A DNA stretch of 64,000 bases from Paenibacillus sp. BSR1-1 (GTDB lineage: Bacteria > Bacillota > Bacilli > Bacillales > Cytobacillaceae). Below, piece after piece: positions 1-7,539 of the stretch. Both the position numbers and the translations under genes were made by a program. The notes beneath the pieces are model-generated. The model was given only the letters and a program-made list of their open reading frames with translations. It made no database searches and had not been told where the DNA came from. The stretch lies in the NCBI RefSeq assembly GCF_030403775.1, contig NZ_JAQMWQ010000016.1, forward strand, positions 1-64,000, in the 5' to 3' direction. Numbering within the stretch: position 1 is the first letter of the stretch; every line of letters begins with the position of its first letter.

Positions 1-9
1 CATCAAGCC

Positions 10-58
10 TTCATGAGGACAAAATCCATCATGCAAAAGCCAAAATTGTCCTCATGAA
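10..58. repeat. Imperfectly spaced inverted repeat
   Basis: Two perfect 13-nt arms (10-22 and 46-58, TTCATGAGGACAA and its reverse complement) are separated by a 23-nt loop. It lies downstream of the minus-strand NERD gene. There is no T-run on either side, so it is not a typical intrinsic terminator. It may be a dispersed intergenic element or an RNA hairpin at the 3' end of the NERD transcript. Confidence 0.5.
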
Positions 59-87
59 TCTTCTAATAGACCATAACAGGAAATTAA

Positions 88-1005
88 TTATTCACTTACA
101 TAGTAAGAATACTTACCTTGCCCCATCCTCTTAAACTTCTTAGTCAATAGCCTATTTATTTTCTTCTTTGAAACTGCTCCTCCACACCACTCAAAAACAC
201 AATTAGTTGTAATTTTCTTATCCGGAAACAAAAGTTTTATTTCCTCGACACACCGTAAAATCGCAGATTCAACCTCTTCCTCGGATCCACAATCATTACA
301 GGACATTTTCCCGCCTGAAACTGAAATTGAAACCTCAAATGAATTGCAGATTTCACAAGTAAGCCCCTTTCGCATTCTTTCAAAAGAATAAGTGGGCAGC
401 ACTGTATACGTGGATTCAACCTGATGTAAAGAAACCAGCTTCTCAGCCAGCAATTTATGCTTATTAGATAGTTTTGACGGCTGGGAATTTAATTTTTTCA
501 TGAACTTTTTTAATTGTGTTGGATGAATAATAGGCTCGTTAGGAGGTGATTGATATAAGGTGAACTCGGGGTTGATAAATATAACGTAGCCCTTAATAGG
601 GATATTATATCCCATATTTTGGAGTAATTGACGGAGCAGTAAAGTATTCCTATTCAGCTGATCCAATGGATTCTGATATTCCTTCCCAGAAAATGATTCC
701 AACCTGTTAGTTTTGAAAATAAGATCGTATTCATAATTTTTAACCTCAAATAGATGGATCGTTTCTTGAAAAAGAATCACTGTATCATTTTGGAAACTAG
801 TATTACCTGCCTTAAGCAGCAAATCATTTAAAATATAGCATTTATTCTGGAGCTGCTCTGTTAATAAATCAAACTGAACTTCCCCTTCATAGCCTTTCTT
901 AAGGTTGAAATAGTGCTTTTTTTCATCTGCGGTTAATTCCATTCGTGTGTTTAAAATTCTTAATATTTTTAACTCCTTTGATTCAATGCGAGGTTTAAAA
1001 GCCAT
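88..1005 (-). CDS. NERD-domain protein with C-terminal zinc ribbon
   Basis: 305-residue protein without signal peptide or membrane segment. An N-terminal nuclease-related domain (NERD, roughly residues 35-150) is suggested by the GYEGEVQFD start, an acidic NDTVILF strand and the FEVKNY strand, the E-x-K pattern of restriction-endonuclease-like folds. A zinc ribbon follows (CEIC near residue 217 and CNDC near 235), then a charged C-terminal region ending in a K-YSYYV strand. Nuclease activity is inferred from the fold only; no function has been shown. It is a likely paralogue of the NERD gene at 30084-31061, sharing the order NERD, Zn ribbon, C-terminal domain. It stands alone, divergent from the germination operon. 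Confidence 0.75.
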   Translation of the reverse strand: MAFKPRIESKELKILRILNTRMELTADEKKHYFNLKKGYEGEVQFDLLTEQLQNKCYILNDLLLKAGNTSFQNDTVILFQETIHLFEVKNYEYDLIFKTNRLESFSGKEYQNPLDQLNRNTLLLRQLLQNMGYNIPIKGYVIFINPEFTLYQSPPNEPIIHPTQLKKFMKKLNSQPSKLSNKHKLLAEKLVSLHQVESTYTVLPTYSFERMRKGLTCEICNSFEVSISVSGGKMSCNDCGSEEEVESAILRCVEEIKLLFPDKKITTNCVFEWCGGAVSKKKINRLLTKKFKRMGQGKYSYYVSE

Positions 1006-1157
1006 TATCCACTTCCTTTTAGTTTCAACCTTAATTTTACAAAGAAATATATCTGCGGCCGAGCGACAAAAACGACTATTTTGTTAACTATTCTACTTGG
1101 ATTATTTTCTCAAATAATAGGAAAGATAAAAATAAATCATGGAAGGAAATGGTGAGT

Positions 1158-1352
1158 ATGTGGAAAGCTGTAGTCGATTATCTTCCTGACTGGGAAGTTT
1201 TTATCCAAGCCTTCATTACCTTCCTTATCCCATTTACAATTTCACGATTATTTAGATGGATAAGTTCTTCTAAGGAGAGGTATGTAATTGAAACGACGGA
1301 AGATCGAGATAAAGCTGTCCCAGCAACAACAACAACAGACCAGTCAAATTGA
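1158..1352 (+). CDS. Possible small single-pass membrane protein at head of ger operon
   Basis: A 64-codon reading frame starting at ATG 1158, with GGAAGGAA at 1141-1148 as a plausible ribosome site (an in-frame ATG at 1149 sits too close to it). The product has one hydrophobic segment (about residues 12-30, [13 protein letters not shown]) followed by basic residues and a polar, Thr-rich tail. Its last 65 nt overlap the start of the germinant-receptor A gene in another frame, a layout that would allow translational coupling. Some germinant receptor operons carry small membrane D-type subunits, but I cannot show homology to them. It could be a chance ORF. Confidence 0.4.
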   Translation: MWKAVVDYLPDWEVFIQAFITFLIPFTISRLFRWISSSKERYVIETTEDRDKAVPATTTTDQSN

Positions 1353-2841
1353 AAAGCAGCCCGAGACTGCTAAAGTTCCGTTTACAGGTAATATCACTAT
1401 TGATTTAGACCAAGTCAGGAAAGAACTCGGTCATAACTCTGACGTGGGGTTTCGTGAGTTTTTTTTAGGAAACACAGGAATTCGAGCGTCCATTATTTTC
1501 CTTTATGGGTTAACAGACAAAGAGCTCATTAACAAATACATTTTAAAATCGCTTATGACCAATTTTCCAGAAAGACATGAACACCGTGAAGTAAGTCTAA
1601 AAGAATTTATTACTAATCAAGCTCTTACTATTAGTGACTTAACAGAAGTTAATAATTTGTATGATACGGTATCTAAAATATTAACAGGTAATACAGCACT
1701 TTTAGTCGATGGCATACAGGAAGTCATCATTCTCGGCACGACAAAAGAGAAAGCGCGCAATATCGAAGAGCCTGTTTCAGAGGCTTTGGTTCGAGGCCCA
1801 AGGATTGGGTTTACAGAAACGTTAAGCGATAATACAGCTATTTTACGACAGCATGGATGTAATCACAATTTATCTATTATACAAATTCAAGTTGGTGCCA
1901 GATCTAAAAAAGAACTTGTTATTGCTTTTATAAACGACATTGCAGACCCAGCATTGGTGGACGAGGTTAAAGAAAGAATTAAGACAATTAATATCGATGA
2001 TCTGCCGGAATCAGGCTATGTGGAGCAGCTAATCGAGGATAATTACCTCAGCCCATTTCCTCAGGTACAGAATACGGAGCGTCCAGACAGGGTTTTCAGT
2101 GCTTTGATGGAAGGCAAAATCGCGATTTTATTAGATGGATCACCTTTTGCTTTAATTGTCCCAGTTACCTTTAGCATGCTGCTACAATCACCAGAGGACT
2201 ATTATGAACGCTGGATTCCTGGCTCACTAATCCGCCTCTTACGCTTTTTAGCTGCCATTTTATCTCTTTTTGCACCTTCGATGTATATTGCTTTCATCTC
2301 GTTTCATCCAGGATTAATACCGACCAAGTTAGCTTTGTCTATTATTTCATCAAGGGAAGGCGTTCCTTTTCCAGCGTTGATAGAGGCACTAATTATGGAA
2401 ATATCGATTGAAATATTACGGGAAGCAGGTCTCCGCCTGCCCAAACCAATTGGGCCTGCAATGGGGATTGTCGGCGGATTAATCATTGGGGAAGCAGCAG
2501 TACAAGCTGGGATTATTAGTCCTATTATGGTAATTGTGGTGTCCATAACCGCAATCTCCTCCTTTGCAATCCCACAATATAGTGCCGGGATCACGTTAAG
2601 AATTCTTCGTTTTGTGGCAATGTTCTGTGCTGCAGTGTTTGGGTTGTATGGAATTATTTTATTTTTCCTCCTTCTTTGCAGTCACTTGGTGAAATTGAAA
2701 AGCTTTGGAGTACCATATGTCAGTCCAGCCGTTCCTTATCGAATAAGTGACTGGAAAGATTTTATCTTAAGAATGCCTCTATTTATGATGAAACGCCGTC
2801 CGAAAATGCTGCACACAAGAGATTCCAATCGTAAAGGGTAG
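1288..2841 (+). CDS. Spore germinant receptor A subunit (GerA/GerKA family)
   Basis: 517 residues, the usual size for GerAA-type subunits of inner spore membrane receptors that sense amino acid or sugar germinants. The TTG start at 1288 is chosen because AAGGAGAGG lies 7 nt upstream (1272-1280). A Gln-rich N-terminal tail precedes the cytoplasmic domain (family motifs such as [14 protein letters not shown] and [10 protein letters not shown]), followed by several hydrophobic segments between residues about 285 and 475. It is followed by B and C subunits in one operon, so the three should form one receptor. Expression is expected in the forespore (sigma-G), but I could not define a promoter. 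The germinant cannot be read from the sequence. Confidence 0.93.
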   Translation: MKRRKIEIKLSQQQQQQTSQIEKQPETAKVPFTGNITIDLDQVRKELGHNSDVGFREFFLGNTGIRASIIFLYGLTDKELINKYILKSLMTNFPERHEHREVSLKEFITNQALTISDLTEVNNLYDTVSKILTGNTALLVDGIQEVIILGTTKEKARNIEEPVSEALVRGPRIGFTETLSDNTAILRQHGCNHNLSIIQIQVGARSKKELVIAFINDIADPALVDEVKERIKTINIDDLPESGYVEQLIEDNYLSPFPQVQNTERPDRVFSALMEGKIAILLDGSPFALIVPVTFSMLLQSPEDYYERWIPGSLIRLLRFLAAILSLFAPSMYIAFISFHPGLIPTKLALSIISSREGVPFPALIEALIMEISIEILREAGLRLPKPIGPAMGIVGGLIIGEAAVQAGIISPIMVIVVSITAISSFAIPQYSAGITLRILRFVAMFCAAVFGLYGIILFFLLLCSHLVKLKSFGVPYVSPAVPYRISDWKDFILRMPLFMMKRRPKMLHTRDSNRKG

Positions 2842-2871
2842 CTGACTTTAAAAAAAGGGGATGAGCAAGCG

Positions 2872-3963
2872 ATGAAAGTAAGTCATAAGGACCGTATTAC
2901 AACGCCTCAAGCAGTAATTGTCCTAATCAATTATATTCTTGCTGCTGGAATCCTCACCCTTCCACGTACTTCTGTAGAAAAGGTGAAAACACCTGATGTC
3001 TGGTTGTCAGTTATCATTGGCGGTTTGATCGCAATAATTGCAGGTGTAATCATGGTCAAATTGAGCCAGCAATTTCCTGGAAAAACCATATATCAATACA
3101 GTCAAGTGTTGCTGGGAAAATGGTTAGGAGGCCTGCTCAGCTTGCTAATTGTAGGCCACTTTTTTACCCTTGCAGCCTATGAAGTTAGAGCGCTGGCTGA
3201 GGTAACAGGTTTTTTTTTGCTGGAAGGCACCCCGATTTGGGCCATCATAATGCCGTTTATGTGGGTAGGACTTTATTTAGTTTTTGACGGAATAAACCCG
3301 ATTGCGCGACTGTTTGAAATCATTTTTCCGATCACAGTAGTTATCTTTTTGCTTGTAACCTTTATGGGATTCGAAATTTTTGAGATAGATAATGTACGTC
3401 CCGTCTTAGGTTTAGGACTAATTCCGGTGTTAAAAGGTATTAAAACAACGGTTCTAGCATTTTTAGGACCGGAAATTATGCTGCTCCTTACAGCATTTAT
3501 GCAAAAACCGAATAAAGCCACCAAGGTTATTCTTGTTGGAATTGCTATTCCTATGATTTTTTACATCATAACCGTTATTATGGTCATCGGAGCTTTATCA
3601 ATTGATGGAGTGGTTTTGAGAACATGGCCCACCCTTGACCTCATAAGGAGCTTTGAAATCCAAGGGTTGATTTTTGAACGCTTTGAATCATTGTTACTAG
3701 TTATATGGATTATGCAAATATTTTCCACCTTTACGATCACGTATTATGCCGCTTCCTTGGGTTTGTCCCAAATTTTTAAAATGAAGATGAATCCATTTAT
3801 GTATGGTTTATTATTCATTATTTATGTCATAGCTTTAATTCCCAAAAATATAAATGACCTTTTTAAATTTGGCGACTTAATTGGCAATGCTGCGTTGGTG
3901 TTATTTGGTGTATTGCCGCTGCTATTATTGCTAATTTCGAAAGTGAAGGGTGGGAAAACATGA
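2872..3963 (+). CDS. Spore germinant receptor B subunit (GerAB/YndE family permease)
   Basis: 363 residues of almost entirely hydrophobic sequence with about ten predicted membrane helices, typical of the APC-superfamily spore germination permeases. The start ATG 2872 follows an AAAGGGGATGAG ribosome site, 30 nt after the A-subunit gene. The family N-terminal signature is present (ITTPQAVIVLINYILAAGIL, residues 8-27). In GerAB homologues this subunit binds the germinant. Its stop overlaps the start of the C subunit by 4 nt. Confidence 0.93.
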   Translation: MKVSHKDRITTPQAVIVLINYILAAGILTLPRTSVEKVKTPDVWLSVIIGGLIAIIAGVIMVKLSQQFPGKTIYQYSQVLLGKWLGGLLSLLIVGHFFTLAAYEVRALAEVTGFFLLEGTPIWAIIMPFMWVGLYLVFDGINPIARLFEIIFPITVVIFLLVTFMGFEIFEIDNVRPVLGLGLIPVLKGIKTTVLAFLGPEIMLLLTAFMQKPNKATKVILVGIAIPMIFYIITVIMVIGALSIDGVVLRTWPTLDLIRSFEIQGLIFERFESLLLVIWIMQIFSTFTITYYAASLGLSQIFKMKMNPFMYGLLFIIYVIALIPKNINDLFKFGDLIGNAALVLFGVLPLLLLLISKVKGGKT

Positions 3964-5165
3964 AACGAAGAAATTTTTTTTGGCTTCTTAAATGTTCCCT
4001 AGTCCTTCTGCTCCTGCTGCAGCTTACTGGATGCTGGAGTAGTAAAGAAATTGAAGAGTTGGGTCTTGTTGCAGGTACAGCACTGGATTTAGAAAAAAAG
4101 GCAGACTTAAGTGAAGAAGTTGAGGGGCATGAGGAAAGGTATCCTAATAGGGTTATGATTACGATAACAAACCAATTAATCACCTCCCAAACAACGGAGA
4201 GTGGAAAAAAAACAGGTGCCCCGCAGCAAAAATCTTTCAAAAATGTATCGGAAACAGGGGATTCCATTCTTCCTGTATTACGAAAAATGATATTAAAAAT
4301 TGATAAACGTGCATTTGCTCAACATTCAAAAGTGATTGTTATTGGAGAGGATCTTACACGTACTTTGAATCTACAACAGATTTTGGATTTTTTTCTTAGA
4401 GAACAAGAGATGAGGTTAAGTGGTCAAATACTTATCGCCAAGAACAACGCTAAAAAAACTTTGGAATCGCAAGAAACCTCCGTTATTCCAGCCTTTCATC
4501 TTTTTCAGATTACAAAAAGTCAAGAAAGAACCACGAAGATTTTGCCTCCCTTATCATTGGCTAAAGTAATGGGTAAGTTGCATTCTGGATCCAGCTTTCT
4601 TGTACAGACTGTGGTCTCAGAGAAAGGAGAAGTCAAATTTGCAGGTGCGGCAGTAATAAAAGGGAAGACAAAAAAACTGCTCGGGTTTTTGAATGAAAAA
4701 GAATTAGAGGGAATAGTTTGGCTAACGGGTAAAGGAAAAGGCGGTGTTGTGAAAAGCTTTGATAAAGCGACCAGTCAGCCGATTATTTACGAGATAAAAT
4801 CAATGAAAAGTAAAATTCAGCCTCGGATTGTGAATAATAACATTTCATTTGATGTAAAGATCGAATCTGAAGGAAGTATTGCCGAGCATTGGGTTCCTTC
4901 AGGAAAACCCTTTGAAAATGAATTTCTAAAAAAAGCGGAAAAAACGACTGAAAAAGAAGTGGAGAGTTTAGTTAAAAATGTATTAGTCAAAACCCAACAA
5001 AACTATAGGGTTGATGTAGCAGGGTTTGGAAACAGATTAAGAATTGAATATCCCCGAGTTTGGGAGAAGGTTAAACAAGATTGGGATCACACTTTTAGTA
5101 AGATTCCTATCAAGTACAATGTAAATCTTACCGTAAAGGATTATGGGACCAGTGGGTCAAATTAG
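3960..5165 (+). CDS. Spore germinant receptor C subunit, lipoprotein (GerAC family)
   Basis: 401 residues. A lipoprotein signal peptide with lipobox LTGC places the lipidated cysteine at residue 25, followed by WSSKEIEELG, a hallmark of Ger(x)C proteins. The rest is a soluble domain expected on the outer face of the spore inner membrane. It starts with ATG overlapping the B-subunit stop (ATGA). It completes the three-subunit receptor operon and is followed by a terminator. A fourth (D) subunit is not seen downstream. Confidence 0.93.
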   Translation: MKRRNFFWLLKCSLVLLLLLQLTGCWSSKEIEELGLVAGTALDLEKKADLSEEVEGHEERYPNRVMITITNQLITSQTTESGKKTGAPQQKSFKNVSETGDSILPVLRKMILKIDKRAFAQHSKVIVIGEDLTRTLNLQQILDFFLREQEMRLSGQILIAKNNAKKTLESQETSVIPAFHLFQITKSQERTTKILPPLSLAKVMGKLHSGSSFLVQTVVSEKGEVKFAGAAVIKGKTKKLLGFLNEKELEGIVWLTGKGKGGVVKSFDKATSQPIIYEIKSMKSKIQPRIVNNNISFDVKIESEGSIAEHWVPSGKPFENEFLKKAEKTTEKEVESLVKNVLVKTQQNYRVDVAGFGNRLRIEYPRVWEKVKQDWDHTFSKIPIKYNVNLTVKDYGTSGSN

Positions 5166-5194
5166 CTTTTCAGCAATAACAAAATAATTAAATG

Positions 5195-5236
5195 AAGCCT
5201 AATTTTTCCTTTAGAGATAAATTAGGCTTTGTTAAG
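5195..5236 (+). terminator. Intrinsic terminator of ger operon
   Basis: An 11-bp perfect stem (5195-5205 with 5219-5229, AAGCCTAATTT arm) is followed by a T-rich tract. It separates the germination operon from phoPR. Confidence 0.75.
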
Positions 5237-5401
5237 TTTTTGTAAAGATAATCACAATTAAAATCTTTGACCAAAGACCGGACCTAGGTTTTTAACGATT
5301 TTTTTTGCTTCAGCCATACTAATTTAGTTCAGCCCGTAAAACTAGATAATACGCATAATTTATTATTATAATGAAGGTAACTTATGTAGGCGGAGGATAT
5401 G

Positions 5402-6118
5402 ATGAAAAATAAAATACTAGTAGTCGATGATGAACAGTCTATAGTCACCCTGCTTCAATATAATTTGGAGCAGGCTGGGTTTGAAGTTATTACAGCGATG
5501 GATGGGGAAAAAGGAAAACAATTAGCTGAAATTGAATCGCCAGATATTATCGTTCTCGATTTAATGCTTCCAAAGATGGATGGGATGGAAGTATGTAAAC
5601 AGCTTCGCCAGGAAAAAATCATGACGCCAATCTTAATGCTGACTGCCAAAGATGATGAACTCGATAAAATAATAGGCCTCGAGCTCGGTGCAGATGATTA
5701 CATGGTAAAACCATTCAGCCCAAGAGAAGTGATCGCAAGAGTAAAGGCCATCTTAAGAAGAACGCAGGTTCAACAAGAAACTTCTGAAGAAAGCGGCAAA
5801 GAGGAATCACAAATTTTGATTGGAAATTTATTGATTCATCCAGAAAAATATGAAGCCTATTTTAAAGAGAATCTCATTGAGTTAACCTTAAAAGAATTTG
5901 AACTGCTTCTGTATCTTGCTCAAAATAAGGGACGAGTATTAACCCGTGATCAATTACTAAGCGCAGTTTGGAATTATGACTTTGCTGGCGATACTAGAAT
6001 CGTGGACGTCCATATCTCACATTTAAGGGAAAAAATTGAGGAAGACACCAAAAAGCCTGCCTATATTAAAACCATTCGCGGCCTCGGCTATAAACTGGAG
6101 GAGCCAAAAGGAGAATGA
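5402..6118 (+). CDS. phoP: Phosphate response regulator PhoP
   Basis: OmpR/PhoB-type response regulator. Receiver domain at residues 1-120 with acidic pocket DD at 9-10, phosphoacceptor Asp53 (VLDLMLP) and conserved Lys in VKPFSP, then a winged-helix DNA-binding domain (about 135-235, ending TIRGLGYKLE). It controls the phosphate-starvation response with PhoR. Two ATGs are adjacent; 5402 is preferred because GGAGG (5392-5396) is 5 nt upstream, versus 2 nt for 5399. Its stop overlaps phoR by 4 nt. A TATAAT-like -10 occurs at 5367-5372 without a convincing -35, as expected for an activator-dependent promoter. Confidence 0.95.
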   Translation: MKNKILVVDDEQSIVTLLQYNLEQAGFEVITAMDGEKGKQLAEIESPDIIVLDLMLPKMDGMEVCKQLRQEKIMTPILMLTAKDDELDKIIGLELGADDYMVKPFSPREVIARVKAILRRTQVQQETSEESGKEESQILIGNLLIHPEKYEAYFKENLIELTLKEFELLLYLAQNKGRVLTRDQLLSAVWNYDFAGDTRIVDVHISHLREKIEEDTKKPAYIKTIRGLGYKLEEPKGE

Positions 6119-7527
6119 TAAAATTTCGGACCAGAATGATCATTGCTCTAATCACCTTAATTATTTTTGTATTAGTTGGTATAGGATTATTGCTTGGTCA
6201 GTTATTGAAAAACTATTTATTAGACTCACTTGATGATCACTCAAAAATAGTCATCTTGTGGAGCATTTCGTTATTTCTGGGGCTTGCTTTAATTGTCATC
6301 ATCATTCTTGGATTAAAAATAACTTCGAGGTATACGAAGCCCATTGTCGAAGCGACCAATGTTGCCATTGAGTTGACAAAAGGAAATTACCGGGCGAGAA
6401 CAAGGGTCGACCAGCTCGATGAAACCGGTATGCTGGGCTCATCGATAAACAGGCTGGCTCAAAACCTTCAAGAGCTTGTGAAAACACAAGAAATGCAACA
6501 TGATCGTTTGAAGGCATTGATTGAAAATATGGGTGCCGGTCTAGTTTTCATTGATAGCCGCGGGTACATAAATTTAATCAATAAAGGCTTTATTGATATT
6601 TTCCAAGTCAGCCCGTCTGATTACTTAAATAAACTTTACTATGAAGTCATTGAAGAAGAAGAAATTAGTGGTTTAATTGCAGAAGTATTTCGAACTGAGA
6701 AAAAGGTTAATAAACAAATATTAATTCCTTTATTTATTGAAAGAAAATATTTTGTCGTATATGGTGTGCCGATCATTGGAACCAACAATGTTTGGAAAGG
6801 GGTTTTGCTCGTTTTTCATGATATTACCGAACTGAAAAAACTCGAGCAAATGCGGAAGGATTTTGTGGCGAATGTTTCCCACGAATTAAAAACTCCTGTT
6901 ACTTCTATTAAAGGATTTGCGGAAACACTTCTCGACGGAGCCATGAATAATAAAGAGACTTTAGAAGCCTTCCTTTCTATTATTTTAAAAGAAAGTGACC
7001 GGCTGCAAACGCTCATTCAGGAATTATTAGATCTTTCAAAAATTGAGCAGCAGGGCTTTCAATTAGCGATGCAGGATTTAGATTTACATACTTTATTGGA
7101 AGAAGTTATTACACTTCTAAATGGTAAGGCACAAACAAAGGGAATTCATCTGGAACTTATAAGTAAACAGCAGCAAGTAATCATAAAAGGTGATGTCGAC
7201 CGACTAAAGCAGGTATTTATCAATTTAATTGCCAATGCCATTACATACACACCGGCTGGGGGAGAGGTAAAAGTTATCCTGCTTGAGCATGGTGAAAATG
7301 TTCGGATACATGTGAAGGACTCTGGTGTCGGAATTAAAAAAGAAGAAATTCCCCGTATTTTTGAGCGTTTTTATCGGGTCGACCGTGCTAGGAGCAGAAA
7401 TTCGGGCGGAACGGGTCTTGGACTTGCTATTGTAAAACATTTAATCGAAGCTCATCATGGTCAAATCAGTGTTAGAAGTGAGCTTGGTGAAGGAAGCGAA
7501 TTTATCATTGAACTTAAAAAAGAATAG
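6115..7527 (+). CDS. phoR: Sensor histidine kinase PhoR, short form
   Basis: 470 residues. TM1 at about 9-28 and TM2 at about 46-68 are separated by only about 17 residues, then come HAMP (69-122), PAS (about 130-235), HisKA with His256 (NVSHELKTP) and HATPase_c (N box, DSGVGI, GTGLGLAIV). B. subtilis PhoR is about 579 residues with a PDC-type extracytoplasmic domain between the two helices; here that domain is absent while everything cytoplasmic is intact. Since B. subtilis PhoR is reported to respond through its PAS domain to teichoic-acid intermediates, the short form may still sense. Overlap with phoP and the downstream order support the identity. Confidence 0.93.
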   Translation: MIKFRTRMIIALITLIIFVLVGIGLLLGQLLKNYLLDSLDDHSKIVILWSISLFLGLALIVIIILGLKITSRYTKPIVEATNVAIELTKGNYRARTRVDQLDETGMLGSSINRLAQNLQELVKTQEMQHDRLKALIENMGAGLVFIDSRGYINLINKGFIDIFQVSPSDYLNKLYYEVIEEEEISGLIAEVFRTEKKVNKQILIPLFIERKYFVVYGVPIIGTNNVWKGVLLVFHDITELKKLEQMRKDFVANVSHELKTPVTSIKGFAETLLDGAMNNKETLEAFLSIILKESDRLQTLIQELLDLSKIEQQGFQLAMQDLDLHTLLEEVITLLNGKAQTKGIHLELISKQQQVIIKGDVDRLKQVFINLIANAITYTPAGGEVKVILLEHGENVRIHVKDSGVGIKKEEIPRIFERFYRVDRARSRNSGGTGLGLAIVKHLIEAHHGQISVRSELGEGSEFIIELKKE

Positions 7528-7539
7528 AGGGTGAAATTG

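Noticed and set aside
3863-4267. 134-codon minus-strand ORF
   Set aside because: It is the shadow of gerXB/gerXC; no ribosome site, and the plus-strand genes are clear.
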